DNA from: Fidelibacterota bacterium
GTDB taxonomy: Bacteria > Fidelibacterota > Marinisomatia > Marinisomatales > Marinisomataceae
DNA length: 50,641 nt
Assembly (NCBI GenBank): GCA_016777965.1
Contig: JADHQL010000002.1
Span: forward strand, 1 to 50,641
Direction: 5' to 3'
A model generated the notes under the pieces. It was not told where the DNA came from. It searched no databases and saw only the letters and a list, made by a program, of their open reading frames with translations. Shown piece by piece: positions 16,668 to 25,509 of the stretch (position 1 is the stretch's first letter; each line of letters opens with the position of its first letter). The position numbers were made by a program, and so were the translations under genes.

Positions 16668-17788
16668 TACATTGACTCCTTCGTTGGTTGATGTCGAACT
16701 TCGCCATTTTCAATAAATAGCATTCCATCAATTATCTCATCTTCTTTATCAAGTTTAAATCCTTCTTCTGAATGGCAATGATCGATAATAGCCTCAATAT
16801 TTTTTGAGAAAAGTTGGCTTGAGTGATATGCCATTGTGCTTGGTAAGTTTGAATTACCATCTATTAAAACGCCATTGTGATTGACGATTTCATTTTCTTG
16901 AGTTAATTCACAGTTACCACCATTTTCAGAAGCTAAATCCATAATAACTGAACCAGGCGCCATTGTTTCAACCATGCTTTTTGGTATTAACATGGGTGCA
17001 GGTTTATTTGGGATCAATGCAGTTGTGATTACTATATCTGACTTTCCAACTCTTTCTTTCATTAATTCTTGCTGTTTTGCTTTGTATTCATCGCTGGTTT
17101 CTGATGCATAACCACCAGAACCAACACCATCATCTGAATTGCTTTCAACTTCGATGAATTTTGCACCTAAGCTTTCTACCTGTTCTTTTACTTCAGGTCT
17201 TACATCAAATGCTTCTACTTGAGATCCCAATCTTTTGGCAGTTGCAATCGCTTGTAATCCAGCAACTCCAGCACCAATTACTAAAGTTCTAGCAGGAGAA
17301 ATTGTTCCAGCAGCAGTCATTAAAAGTGGCATATATTTTCCAATATGATTTGAAGCAATTAAAACTGCCTTATAACCTGCAATGTTAGCTTGTGAGCTAA
17401 GTACATCCATTTTTTGTGCCAAAGTGGTTCTTGGAAGCAGGTTTAAAGAAAATGCAGACACTTTTTTATCTGCTAATTTTTTCACACAATCAATTTCTTT
17501 AATTGTCTGTAATAAAGAGATAAAGAGTGTTCCTGATTTTAGAAGTGAAACCTCCTCATCTGATGGAGCATTTACTTTACAAACAATGTCACAATCAAAA
17601 ACTTCGTTTTGGCTTACAACTTTAGCTCCAGCTTCTTTATAGTCATTATCCGAATAGTTTGATGATAGTCCTGAATCGGATACCAGAAAGAATTCATATC
17701 CTTTTTTAGATAATGCAGAAACGGTAGATGGCACGATGGCCACTCTTTTTTCTCCAGATTTGTTTTCTTTTAAAATTCCAATTTTCAT
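16667..17788 (-). CDS. pntAA: Transhydrogenase alpha subunit, NAD-binding part (PntA1)
   Basis: The 373-residue soluble domain I resembles alanine dehydrogenase. It opens with the E-x-x-x-G-E-K-R-V-A-I-V-P motif (about 8-20) and has the Rossmann loop G-A-G-V-A-G-L-Q-A near 173-181, then F-D-V-R-P-E-V-K-E-Q. It binds NAD(H) and passes hydride to PntB. It is first in a three-gene operon pntAA-pntAB-pntB on the minus strand, facing the divergent S33 peptidase gene across an 89-base gap holding a candidate promoter. Confidence 0.95.
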   Translation of the reverse strand: MKIGILKENKSGEKRVAIVPSTVSALSKKGYEFFLVSDSGLSSNYSDNDYKEAGAKVVSQNEVFDCDIVCKVNAPSDEEVSLLKSGTLFISLLQTIKEIDCVKKLADKKVSAFSLNLLPRTTLAQKMDVLSSQANIAGYKAVLIASNHIGKYMPLLMTAAGTISPARTLVIGAGVAGLQAIATAKRLGSQVEAFDVRPEVKEQVESLGAKFIEVESNSDDGVGSGGYASETSDEYKAKQQELMKERVGKSDIVITTALIPNKPAPMLIPKSMVETMAPGSVIMDLASENGGNCELTQENEIVNHNGVLIDGNSNLPSTMAYHSSQLFSKNIEAIIDHCHSEEGFKLDKEDEIIDGMLFIENGEVRHQPTKESM

Positions 17789-17806
17789 AGCAGTAAAATC
17801 GACGTA

Positions 17807-17834
17807 AAATTACGCATTTTAGAACATTCATCAA
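17807..17834 (-). promoter_or_regulatory. Candidate promoter of the pnt operon with overlapping inverted repeat
   Basis: On the minus strand TTGATG (plus 17829-17834) is followed after 16 bases by TAATTT (plus 17807-17812), a fair sigma-70 pair placed about 20 bases before the pntAA ATG. A short inverted repeat CGTAA-AA-TTACG (17803-17814) covers the -10 box and could be an operator. AT-rich sequence makes chance matches easy. Confidence 0.3.
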
Positions 17835-17877
17835 GAACTTTATTCATATTAAAATTTTTTTTTAATTAAATTAGAAA

Positions 17878-18822
17878 ATGCAATTATATCCAAAAGCAAA
17901 AGTTTTCAATTCTTTCAAGCTAAAAGTATCTGAATTACATACAATTTTTGTTGAAGAATCAGGAAATAAAAATGGAAAACCGGTAATTTTTCTTCACGGA
18001 GGACCTGGAGGTGGAATTAATTCTACTTATAGACAATATTTTAATCCAGATGAGTGGAGAATAATTATGTTTGACCAAAGAGGTTGCGGTAAAAGCACGC
18101 CTTTTGCAGAACTTGAAGAGAATACTACATGGAATTTGGTGGCAGACATAGAAAAGATAAGAGGCCATCTTCAAATTGATAAATGGGTAGTTTTTGGGGG
18201 AAGTTGGGGAAGCACTTTGTCTTTGGCATATAGTCAAAAACATCCCAATGCCTGCAAGGGTCTAATTTTAAGAGGTATTTTTTTAGTTCGTAAGAAAGAA
18301 ATTGATTGGTTTTATCAATATGGGGCAAGCAACATCTATCCAGATAAATGGGAATCTTATTTAGCACCAATTCCCGAAAATAAAAGAGATAATTTATTAA
18401 GTGCATATTATGAAATTTTAACTGGCGATGATCATAAAAAGAAAATTGAAGCAGCAAAAGCCTGGAGCATATGGGAGGGAAGTTCTGTTAGGCTCATCTT
18501 AGATGATGATTTTATATCTGATTTTGGGAATGCAAAATTTGCTGAAGCGTTTGCTAGAATTGAATGCCATTATTTTATGAACAATTGTTGGCTTCCAACT
18601 GAAAATTATTTAATCGAGAATGTTGACAAAATAAGACATATTCCAGCAGTTATAGTTCATGGAAGATATGATATAATTTGTCCTGTTGTTCAAGCTTGGG
18701 ATTTACATAAAGCATGGCCGGAAGCAGATTTACATATTATTCCTGATGCAGGACATTCAATTTATGAAGAAGGTATTAAAAATAAACTACTTGAATACAC
18801 TGACAAATTTCTTAAGCTTTAG
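17878..18822 (+). CDS. Proline iminopeptidase, S33 family
   Basis: The 314-residue alpha/beta-hydrolase has the oxyanion motif H-G-G-P-G-G-G at 40-46, D-Q-R-G-C-G-K-S at 66-73 and the nucleophile elbow G-G-S-W-G-S with Ser109. The later G-R-Y-D-I-I-C-P supplies the Asp and D-A-G-H-S the His. These are the features of bacterial prolyl aminopeptidase, which removes N-terminal proline from peptides; length agrees with the family (about 310-320). It is monocistronic or nearly so, divergent from the pnt operon, and ends one base before the convergent hypothetical gene. Confidence 0.93.
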   Translation: MQLYPKAKVFNSFKLKVSELHTIFVEESGNKNGKPVIFLHGGPGGGINSTYRQYFNPDEWRIIMFDQRGCGKSTPFAELEENTTWNLVADIEKIRGHLQIDKWVVFGGSWGSTLSLAYSQKHPNACKGLILRGIFLVRKKEIDWFYQYGASNIYPDKWESYLAPIPENKRDNLLSAYYEILTGDDHKKKIEAAKAWSIWEGSSVRLILDDDFISDFGNAKFAEAFARIECHYFMNNCWLPTENYLIENVDKIRHIPAVIVHGRYDIICPVVQAWDLHKAWPEADLHIIPDAGHSIYEEGIKNKLLEYTDKFLKL

Positions 18823-18823
18823 T

Positions 18824-19426
18824 TTATAAGAAATTCGCAATTATTGCTATTAATGCTCCAGCTGAAAAAGATGTTGAGTTTGTAATATCTACAGCAGAAA
18901 CAATCAAGCCAGCAATGACTATCAATTTATTATTAGCATTTCTTGGTTGCTCTTTTTCATAGATAATATCTTTTTCTTTTGGAGTTTTTTCTTCTGTTTG
19001 AACAATATCAATTTCTTCTTCAACAGAAATACTATTTTTGGCAACTGATTGACTGTTTCTCAGTAAAAATTGCAAAGTTTTTCTGTTCAGAGTATTTATT
19101 TCAAAAGATTCAATCTCTGAAAATAATTGAATAGCAATTTGAGTAGATTCATCGCTATTTGAAACTTCAATATTTTTTAAAGAATCATTTTTGTAATTAG
19201 CTAAAGATAAGCTATCTGCATTAGCATCATATATAGTCATGTAGAACCATTCTGAAGAATACCAAGCAGTAACATTTTCAAGATTTACTTTTTTGTTTGA
19301 ATCAAGCTGGATAACTGTACCGTTATTTTTTGATTCAATTTGCAAATTTTTAATTCTTAAATCTTGAGATAGAATAATAGAACTGGAAGCTAAAAATAAA
19401 ATAGTTACTAATAGATTATTTCTCAT
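18824..19426 (-). CDS. Exported protein of unknown function with AMIN-like region
   Basis: The 200-residue protein has a signal peptide (about 1-20, ending L-S-Q). A beta-rich region at about 21-125 resembles in pattern the AMIN domain of envelope proteins (I-x-L-D-S-N-K-K-V-N-L then W-F-Y-M-T-I-Y-D-A). An acidic linker (about 127-160) and a hydrophobic C-terminal stretch (about 168-200) with Ser, Thr and Asn follow. The C-terminal helix may be membrane-bound. The AMIN resemblance is weak and rests on pattern only. It is divergent from alaS and converges on the S33 peptidase gene with a one-base gap. Confidence 0.6.
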   Translation of the reverse strand: MRNNLLVTILFLASSSIILSQDLRIKNLQIESKNNGTVIQLDSNKKVNLENVTAWYSSEWFYMTIYDANADSLSLANYKNDSLKNIEVSNSDESTQIAIQLFSEIESFEINTLNRKTLQFLLRNSQSVAKNSISVEEEIDIVQTEEKTPKEKDIIYEKEQPRNANNKLIVIAGLIVSAVDITNSTSFSAGALIAIIANFL

Positions 19427-19473
19427 CCATTGAATATATTATTTGTTTAGATTCATATGAAACAATTTTATCG

Positions 19474-22011
19474 ATGAAAAGTTCACAAATTAGAGAATCA
19501 TTTATCAGCTTTTTTGAAAGCAAAAGTCATGCTCGTGTACCAAGTGCGCCGGTTCTTCCAATTGGAGATAAGTCCTTGCTATTTACAAATGCTGGAATGA
19601 ATCAGTTCAAAGCAATTTTCTTGAATACAGAAGAACCTAAAGATTTACGAGTAGCAAATAGTCAAAAATGCATTAGAGTTAGCGGAAAGCATAATGATTT
19701 AGAAGAAGTTGGAAGAGACGGATTCCATCATACTTTTTTTGAAATGCTTGGCAATTGGTCATTCGGTGATTATTACAAAAAAGAAGCAATTGAATGGTCA
19801 TGGGAATTGTTTACAAAAGTTTGGAAACTAGATAAATCCAGATTGTGGGTTACTGTTTATGAAGAAGACGACGAAGCTTTCGACTTATGGAAAACTCAAA
19901 CAGATATAGACCCAAATCGAATAATTCGTTCTGGTGCAAAGGATAATTTTTGGGAAATGGCTGAAACTGGACCATGTGGTCCATGTTCTGAAATTCATTA
20001 CTATGTTGGAAGCAATCCAACAGATCAACAAGCTGAGCTGGTTAATAATTCTTCAGAGTATTGGGAATTATGGAATCTTGTATTTATTCAATTTAATCGC
20101 CTCAAAGATGGAAATATGGAGGATTTGCCAAAAAAACATGTAGACACTGGTGCAGGACTTGAAAGAATTTGTTCAGTATTGCAAAACAAAGATTCCAATT
20201 ATAAAACTGATTTATTTTCAAAAACGATTGAAGATTTAGAAAATTTTTCTAACACAAAATATCAAGATTTTGAGGTTTCATATAATGTTATTTGTGATCA
20301 TATAAGAATGCTGTCATTTGCAATTGCTGATGGAGTTATTCCATCAAATGATGGTAGAGGTTATGTTCTGAGAAGAGTTCTAAGAAGAGGTTCAAAATTT
20401 GCTATGAATTTAGAAATTAAAGAACCGATTCTATACAAATTGGTTGATTCAGTGGTTTCGACTATGTCTTCTCATTATCCAGAGCTAAAAGAAAAACAAG
20501 AATATATTGAGCAAACTATTCTTTCAGAAGAACAGTCATTCTTGCGAACGCTTGAAAATGGAGTTATTCAATTTGAAAAAATTGTAAGCAGTACATCTGG
20601 ATCAGAAATACATGGGAAAGATGCATTTAAGCTATATGATACTTATGGATTTCCACTTGATTTAACTCAGCTTATGGCTGAAGAAAGAAAGATGACTGTT
20701 GATATTGATGGTTTTGATGTTGAAATGAAAAATCAAAAAGAGTTAGCTAAATCTGGTCAAAAATTTGAAATGGATAATCTTCATTTAAAATGGAACTTAG
20801 AAACTAAAAGCAGCCATTCGATTTTTGTTGGTTATGAAAATGAGAGTATTTCTTCGAAAATTATAAATCATGCTGAAAGCGGAGACGACATAATAATCAT
20901 TCTAGAAAATACACCTTTTTATTCCGAGTCTGGAGGTCAAATTGGCGATACAGGTATAATAAAGAATGATGACTTTTCAGCTAGAGTCAATGATACCCAA
21001 AAAAATGGAGATTATGTTTTACATATATGCACACTAACAAATGGTGCTATTGGTGACAATCTTTCTGTAGATTGCATGATAGACGCTGATAGAAGAAATA
21101 ACATTAAATTGAATCATACAGCAACCCACTTACTTCATCAATCGTTAAAAGATGTTTTAGGTAGCCATGTAAATCAGGCAGGGTCTTTAGTTCATCCAGA
21201 ATATTTAAGGTTTGATATTACCCATCCAAATAAAATTTCTTCAAAGGAATTAGAATCTATCGAGTTAATTGTAAACCAGAAAATAGATGATAATATCACA
21301 GTTGAAACAAGTATCAAAAGTTTGGAAGAGGCAAAAAAAGAGGGCGCTTCTGCATTGTTTGGTGAAAAATATGGAGATCAAGTAAGGGTAGTTACAATAG
21401 GCGAGTTTTCAAAAGAATTATGTGGAGGAACCCATGTTACAAGTACAGGTAAAATACATAAATTCAAAATTAAGCATGATAAAGCAATCTCATCTGGAAT
21501 TCGAAGAATAAACGCTGTCACTCATAATCAAGTTGATTTGTATTTAAAGGAAAATTTAGAAGTACTAGGATTACAAAAAAAAGCAGAGCAGAAGAAAGCA
21601 GAAGAAAAGCAAAGCCAATCCATTTTACTTGATAGTGTAAATGTTGATTTAATAGTAAGTAAGCCAATAAAGGAAATTAATGGAACTCATTTATTTTTTA
21701 GCAAAGCTGAGCTAGGAATCGCTTCAGATTTAAAAAGCTTGAATAAAAAAATTAAAAGTAAGATAGATTCAGGAATAATATTTCTGTTTACTGAAATTGA
21801 AAATAAAACAACAATATCTGTTGGCATCTCTGATGACTTAATTGCTAAAAATTTAAAAGCTGGAGATTTGGTAAAATCTATTGCATTAGAACTTCAAGGC
21901 GGAGGTGGTGGTAGAGAGGATTTTGCTATGGCTGGAATACCTCATACGAATGCAGATGATTTAAAAGCAGTTGTTGAAAAAATAATTTTAAGTATTTTGG
22001 AGGAAATATAA
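19474..22011 (+). CDS. alaS: Alanyl-tRNA synthetase
   Basis: The 845-residue enzyme charges tRNA-Ala. The class II aminoacylation core is at the N terminus with H-H-T-F-F-E-M-L-G-N-W-S-F-G-D near 85-99. The editing domain has the zinc motifs H-T-A-T-H-L-L-H near 549 and C-G-G-T-H near 650. A C-terminal domain ends with the glycine-rich G-G-G-G-G-R-E-D-F-A-M-A-G. It is slightly shorter than E. coli AlaS (876), mainly in the C-terminal domain. The stop overlaps the next gene's start by one base, tying it to the DUF296 and RidA genes. Confidence 0.97.
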   Translation: MKSSQIRESFISFFESKSHARVPSAPVLPIGDKSLLFTNAGMNQFKAIFLNTEEPKDLRVANSQKCIRVSGKHNDLEEVGRDGFHHTFFEMLGNWSFGDYYKKEAIEWSWELFTKVWKLDKSRLWVTVYEEDDEAFDLWKTQTDIDPNRIIRSGAKDNFWEMAETGPCGPCSEIHYYVGSNPTDQQAELVNNSSEYWELWNLVFIQFNRLKDGNMEDLPKKHVDTGAGLERICSVLQNKDSNYKTDLFSKTIEDLENFSNTKYQDFEVSYNVICDHIRMLSFAIADGVIPSNDGRGYVLRRVLRRGSKFAMNLEIKEPILYKLVDSVVSTMSSHYPELKEKQEYIEQTILSEEQSFLRTLENGVIQFEKIVSSTSGSEIHGKDAFKLYDTYGFPLDLTQLMAEERKMTVDIDGFDVEMKNQKELAKSGQKFEMDNLHLKWNLETKSSHSIFVGYENESISSKIINHAESGDDIIIILENTPFYSESGGQIGDTGIIKNDDFSARVNDTQKNGDYVLHICTLTNGAIGDNLSVDCMIDADRRNNIKLNHTATHLLHQSLKDVLGSHVNQAGSLVHPEYLRFDITHPNKISSKELESIELIVNQKIDDNITVETSIKSLEEAKKEGASALFGEKYGDQVRVVTIGEFSKELCGGTHVTSTGKIHKFKIKHDKAISSGIRRINAVTHNQVDLYLKENLEVLGLQKKAEQKKAEEKQSQSILLDSVNVDLIVSKPIKEINGTHLFFSKAELGIASDLKSLNKKIKSKIDSGIIFLFTEIENKTTISVGISDDLIAKNLKAGDLVKSIALELQGGGGGREDFAMAGIPHTNADDLKAVVEKIILSILEEI

Positions 22012-22445
22012 TGCAATTTCAAAAATTAAATAATTCATTCATCGTTTATGTAGAGAAGGGTGAAAAAGTTATAGAAACATTAACCAACTTTTGTATTGAA
22101 AATAATATTCATTCAGGACAATTAGCAGGAATTGGAGCAGTCAAAAATGTTGACATTGGAGCATACGATATTAATACAAAAGATTATATTCGTAGAAAAT
22201 TTGATGAAATATTAGAGTTATTATCATTTCAAGGAAATGTAGCATTGAAAGATGGAAAACCATTATTACATGCTCACATCACCCTAGGAACCCATAAAAT
22301 GGAGGTTTTTGGAGGGCATTTATTTGAAATGGAAGTAGCTGCAGTTGGAGAATTCATTATTCATAATTTTAGAGATGAAACTCATCGAAAAATGAATGAT
22401 GAAATAGGACTTGCAACATTAAGTTTATGTAAAATCGAGGAGTAA
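22011..22445 (+). CDS. PPC/DUF296 domain protein
   Basis: This 144-residue protein is a single PPC (DUF296) domain: an early Y-V-E-K-G-E-K-V segment, then G-x-G-A-V-K-N-V-D-I-G-A-Y, and the family metal-binding-like run H-A-H-I-T-L near residues 85-90 followed by G-G-H-L-F. In plants this domain is fused to AT-hook DNA-binding proteins; in bacteria it is usually alone and its function is open. Start ATG is preceded by GGAGGA and overlaps the alaS stop by one base. The next gene (RidA) begins two bases after its stop. Confidence 0.88.
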   Translation: MQFQKLNNSFIVYVEKGEKVIETLTNFCIENNIHSGQLAGIGAVKNVDIGAYDINTKDYIRRKFDEILELLSFQGNVALKDGKPLLHAHITLGTHKMEVFGGHLFEMEVAAVGEFIIHNFRDETHRKMNDEIGLATLSLCKIEE

Positions 22446-22447
22446 TT

Positions 22448-22810
22448 ATGTCAAAATTTAAATCACCAAATCCTGTTGGGCCATACTCAATGTTTAGAAA
22501 ATTATCTTCCGGAGGTTGGATAACCTCAGGACAGATTCCCATCGATCCTGAAAATGGTACTTTGAACAATAATAGTGTCGAAGAAGAGGTTATACAAGTT
22601 TTTGATAATCTTGAAGCTGTTTTATCTGATAATGGAAAATCTTTAAATGATGTTAGAAAATTTTTAGTTTTTTTAACAGATTTGTCAATTACTCCATTGG
22701 TTAATGCTGAAATTGAAAAAAGGCTTAATAAACCATTTCCTGCTAGATCAACAATTCAAGTTGCAGGTTTACCAATGGGAGCAAATGTTGAGGTAGAATG
22801 CTTAGGGTAA
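22448..22810 (+). CDS. RidA/YjgF-family enamine/imine deaminase
   Basis: The 120-residue protein has the RidA pattern: P-V-G-P-Y-S at about 8-13, S-G-Q-I-P-I-D-P at 27-34, and P-A-R-S-T-I-Q-V-A-G-L-P at about 98-109, where the Arg in P-A-R-S-T matches the residue needed for deaminase activity in RidA. It hydrolyses reactive enamines such as 2-aminoacrylate made by PLP enzymes. It follows the DUF296 gene by two bases with a GGAG ribosome site and overlaps the next gene by 13 bases. Coupling to alaS may be general housekeeping. Confidence 0.9.
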   Translation: MSKFKSPNPVGPYSMFRKLSSGGWITSGQIPIDPENGTLNNNSVEEEVIQVFDNLEAVLSDNGKSLNDVRKFLVFLTDLSITPLVNAEIEKRLNKPFPARSTIQVAGLPMGANVEVECLG

Positions 22811-23235
22811 TAAAGAAGATTTTCATAGGGATGATTCTAATTTCTCTATGTTTTACCCAGCAGAAGATTGATTTTAGAACTGCAGAAGAACAAGCGAAAG
22901 ATCCTAATATAGCTCTAAAAAAATCTTTGATTTTTCCAGGTGTAGGACAATTATACAATGATCAAAAAATCAAGGGATATACCTTAATTGTTGCTGAACT
23001 TTTTTCTTTATATAGTTTTAACGAAAATAGAAAAAAATATAAAAATTACAATGAGAGTTATAACAAATCTCAAGATTATTATTTAAGAGAGAGAAATCGT
23101 TTTGCTTGGATTGCAATTGGATTATATTTTTATGGAATTTTAGATTCTGTTGTTGAAGCACATCTAGATGATTTTGATAAAATAGTTAAAGAAAACGATC
23201 CGCAATCAGAGGCAGGAGATATTGATGGAAAATAA
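22798..23235 (+). CDS. Exported small protein, DUF5683-like
   Basis: The 145-residue protein has a signal peptide (about 1-20). It has a segment A-L-K-K-S-L-I-F-P-G-V-G-Q-L-Y-N near 39-54, two hydrophobic stretches (about 60-73 and 102-117) and a final D-S-V-V-E-A-H-L. The P-G-x-G-Q-x-Y-N motif followed by membrane hairpins is characteristic of DUF5683 and related envelope proteins of the FCB group. Function is unknown. The ATG overlaps the RidA stop by 13 bases and its own stop overlaps the symporter start. Confidence 0.65.
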   Translation: MLRVIKKIFIGMILISLCFTQQKIDFRTAEEQAKDPNIALKKSLIFPGVGQLYNDQKIKGYTLIVAELFSLYSFNENRKKYKNYNESYNKSQDYYLRERNRFAWIAIGLYFYGILDSVVEAHLDDFDKIVKENDPQSEAGDIDGK

Positions 23236-24622
23236 TAGAGAACAATGGAGTTCAAAAGCTAGTTTCATTTTAGCAGCTGCAGGATCAGCTGTAGGTCTTG
23301 GAAATATTTGGAAATTTCCATATATAGCTGGAGAAAATGGCGGAGCTGCTTTCTTATTTATTTATTTAATTTGCATTATTTTAATTGGTCTACCAATTCT
23401 TAACATTGAAATATTGTTAGGTAGAGCTACTAAAAAAAATCCAGTGGGAGCATTTAAAACGCTCACAAATAATCCTTTTTGGAAATATGTAGGAGCCTTG
23501 GGCGTTCTAGCAAGTTTTACCATTTTGTCATTTTATAGTATTGTTGGTGGATGGTCTTTGGCTTACACGTATGAAGCTTTAGTAGGAACTTTCAATACTC
23601 CAGCATTTGCAAATCCTTCAACGGCAGGTGATTTTTTTAATTTTAGAAATAGTAGTCCTCTATGGGTATTAGGATATCATACTCTATTTCTATCTGTGGT
23701 TGTGTTTATTCTTTTATCAGGGGTAAGGGCAGGTCTTGAAAAAGCCAGCAAGTTTCTTATGCCAATATTGCTATTTATTTTGATGATATTGGTTGTGCAG
23801 GGATTAATTCTTCCAGATGCCAATAAAGGTGTATCATTCTTATTTGAGCCAGATTGGTCCAAGATTAATGGCCAGACATTCCTCCTTGCTTTAGGACATG
23901 CTTTTTTTACTTTGAGTTTAGGTATGGGAGCAATGATGACATACGGAAGCTATTTATCAGATAAAGACGATATTGTCAATGCATCGTATTTGGTTGCATT
24001 TTTAGATACTACCATTGCTATTTTAGCAGGGGTGGCAATATTCACTGTAGTGTTTTCATCGGGCTATGATCCTACAGCTGGACCAGGACTGGTATTTCAT
24101 GTACTACCACCTTTATTATCAAACCTAGTTGGAGGGTATATATTTGCATTTTTATTCTTTTTACTACTATCTATCGCTGCAGTTACATCTGGAATTTCAA
24201 TTTTAGAGGTAAGCGTTGCTTATTTAGTTGATGAGAGAAAAATGTCTAGAAATAAATCAGTATTACTTATGGCTGGCTTAGTATATCTTGCAGCTATTCC
24301 ATGTGCATTGTCGTTTAATGTTCTTTCTGACTATACTTTTAACTTTCAAGATAAAGCTCTTACATTTTTTGATGTTGCTGATTATTTGGCTTCAAATATT
24401 CTACTGCCTTTTGGAGGATTCTTCTTAGCAGTTTTTTGTGGATATGTGTGGGGTATTGATGAGGTTATTAGAAATTTATTAATTGGTGAATCAAATTCGA
24501 TATATTTTGGTAATGGAATTTTAAAATCAAAAGGATTTAAGCCTGTATTTAGTTTCACTGTAAAATATATTTGTCCAGTACTTATTTTTCTTGTCTTCCT
24601 TTACTCAATTGGATGGATATAA
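23225..24622 (+). CDS. Neurotransmitter:sodium symporter-family transporter
   Basis: The 465-residue membrane protein belongs to the NSS or SNF family. It starts with R-E-Q-W-S-S-K-A-S-F-I-L-A-A-A-G-S-A-V-G, whose unwound first helix (A-V-G-L-G-N-I-W-K-F-P) lines the sodium and substrate sites. About eleven to twelve helices follow, consistent with LeuT-like members. Bacterial NSS proteins import amino acids with sodium. I chose ATG at 23225 over TTG at 23222 because AGGAG lies about eight bases before it. It overlaps the preceding gene by 11 bases. The substrate is not deducible, though the peptidases nearby fit an amino-acid economy. Confidence 0.94.
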   Translation: MENNREQWSSKASFILAAAGSAVGLGNIWKFPYIAGENGGAAFLFIYLICIILIGLPILNIEILLGRATKKNPVGAFKTLTNNPFWKYVGALGVLASFTILSFYSIVGGWSLAYTYEALVGTFNTPAFANPSTAGDFFNFRNSSPLWVLGYHTLFLSVVVFILLSGVRAGLEKASKFLMPILLFILMILVVQGLILPDANKGVSFLFEPDWSKINGQTFLLALGHAFFTLSLGMGAMMTYGSYLSDKDDIVNASYLVAFLDTTIAILAGVAIFTVVFSSGYDPTAGPGLVFHVLPPLLSNLVGGYIFAFLFFLLLSIAAVTSGISILEVSVAYLVDERKMSRNKSVLLMAGLVYLAAIPCALSFNVLSDYTFNFQDKALTFFDVADYLASNILLPFGGFFLAVFCGYVWGIDEVIRNLLIGESNSIYFGNGILKSKGFKPVFSFTVKYICPVLIFLVFLYSIGWI

Positions 24623-24627
24623 ATTAA

Positions 24628-25389
24628 ATGATAAAAAGACTTTTTCCAGAAGATTCAAGTCAGTTTAATTTTCTGCAGAATATTTTTAAATCTATTGATA
24701 AGGAATTAATCGACAGATTAGAAATGTTTTTTCCAATGTGGTGCGTATTATCTTTTAAACATTATTTAATCAAGTCATATGATATTTATGTTATTTTCAA
24801 TCCCATTGATTTTGAAAATAATGAAAAATATATTTTTTCACTTAACAGCTATGATTGGTTTGGTGTAATTAGTATCGTTTTACATACCATTTTTCTTTTA
24901 TACCTAATGAAAAAATTTGATTATTTTGGTCCATTTAGAACAGTAAAATCGGATTTCCAAACAAATTTCCTATTGCTTGTTTCACTTTTTAGTTTAATAA
25001 ATATTTTTATCCATGGAAAGTTGATGATAGGGTTATTTTTATTGAATGTTGTTCTATATGTAATTTATAGATCATACAGTTATTTCAGTATTTCTCTAGG
25101 ACTATTTTTAAGCACTCTTACTTTATTTTTATCTCTAAGATTTAATGAGCCAGTACTTGCTACTAGCGCAGCCATATATATACCTTTTTTAGTTTCTTCT
25201 TTATTATTTAAATCAAGGGAACAAATTGTTTATGCTCAAAAATATCTTCCCTTAATTATTTTTATTTTCATTTCTTCTAAAGAATTATGGTTTGGATTTA
25301 TTGGTCTTCTATACTTCCTCTTTTTTAATATGTATTACTATTTTTCCTCTAAAAGAAAGTATGATTTTTTAAGGTTTGATCAGGAATAA
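24628..25389 (+). CDS. Polytopic membrane protein, unknown
   Basis: The 253-residue product has a soluble-looking N terminus of about 75 residues, then some six to seven hydrophobic segments rich in Phe, Leu and Tyr, ending with a basic tail (K-R-K-Y-D-F-L-R). I recognise no family. It starts five bases after the sodium symporter gene and ends at a likely intrinsic terminator, so it closes that transcription unit. A role linked to the symporter is possible but has no motif support. Confidence 0.65.
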   Translation: MIKRLFPEDSSQFNFLQNIFKSIDKELIDRLEMFFPMWCVLSFKHYLIKSYDIYVIFNPIDFENNEKYIFSLNSYDWFGVISIVLHTIFLLYLMKKFDYFGPFRTVKSDFQTNFLLLVSLFSLINIFIHGKLMIGLFLLNVVLYVIYRSYSYFSISLGLFLSTLTLFLSLRFNEPVLATSAAIYIPFLVSSLLFKSREQIVYAQKYLPLIIFIFISSKELWFGFIGLLYFLFFNMYYYFSSKRKYDFLRFDQE

Positions 25390-25408
25390 TAATATCCTGT
25401 TTTTTTTT
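25381..25408 (+). terminator. Rho-independent terminator
   Basis: CAGGA (25381-25385) pairs with TCCTG (25395-25399) across a nine-base A/T loop, followed by nine T (25400-25408). The stem overlaps the stop codon of the preceding membrane protein gene and separates it from guaB. This is the clearest terminator in the window. Confidence 0.7.
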
Positions 25409-25509
25409 ATCTTTTTTGTTAAATTGTCCAATGTTAACCTTAGTTAAAGCTTTTTGTTCTAAAAAGTTGGTTACACAAACCATTCCACTAATTACGTCTG
25501 GAGATATTT

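Noticed and set aside
19427-19473. Promoter for alaS (TTGAAT followed by TCATAT)
   Set aside because: Boxes match the consensus poorly, and such matches are common in this AT-rich DNA.
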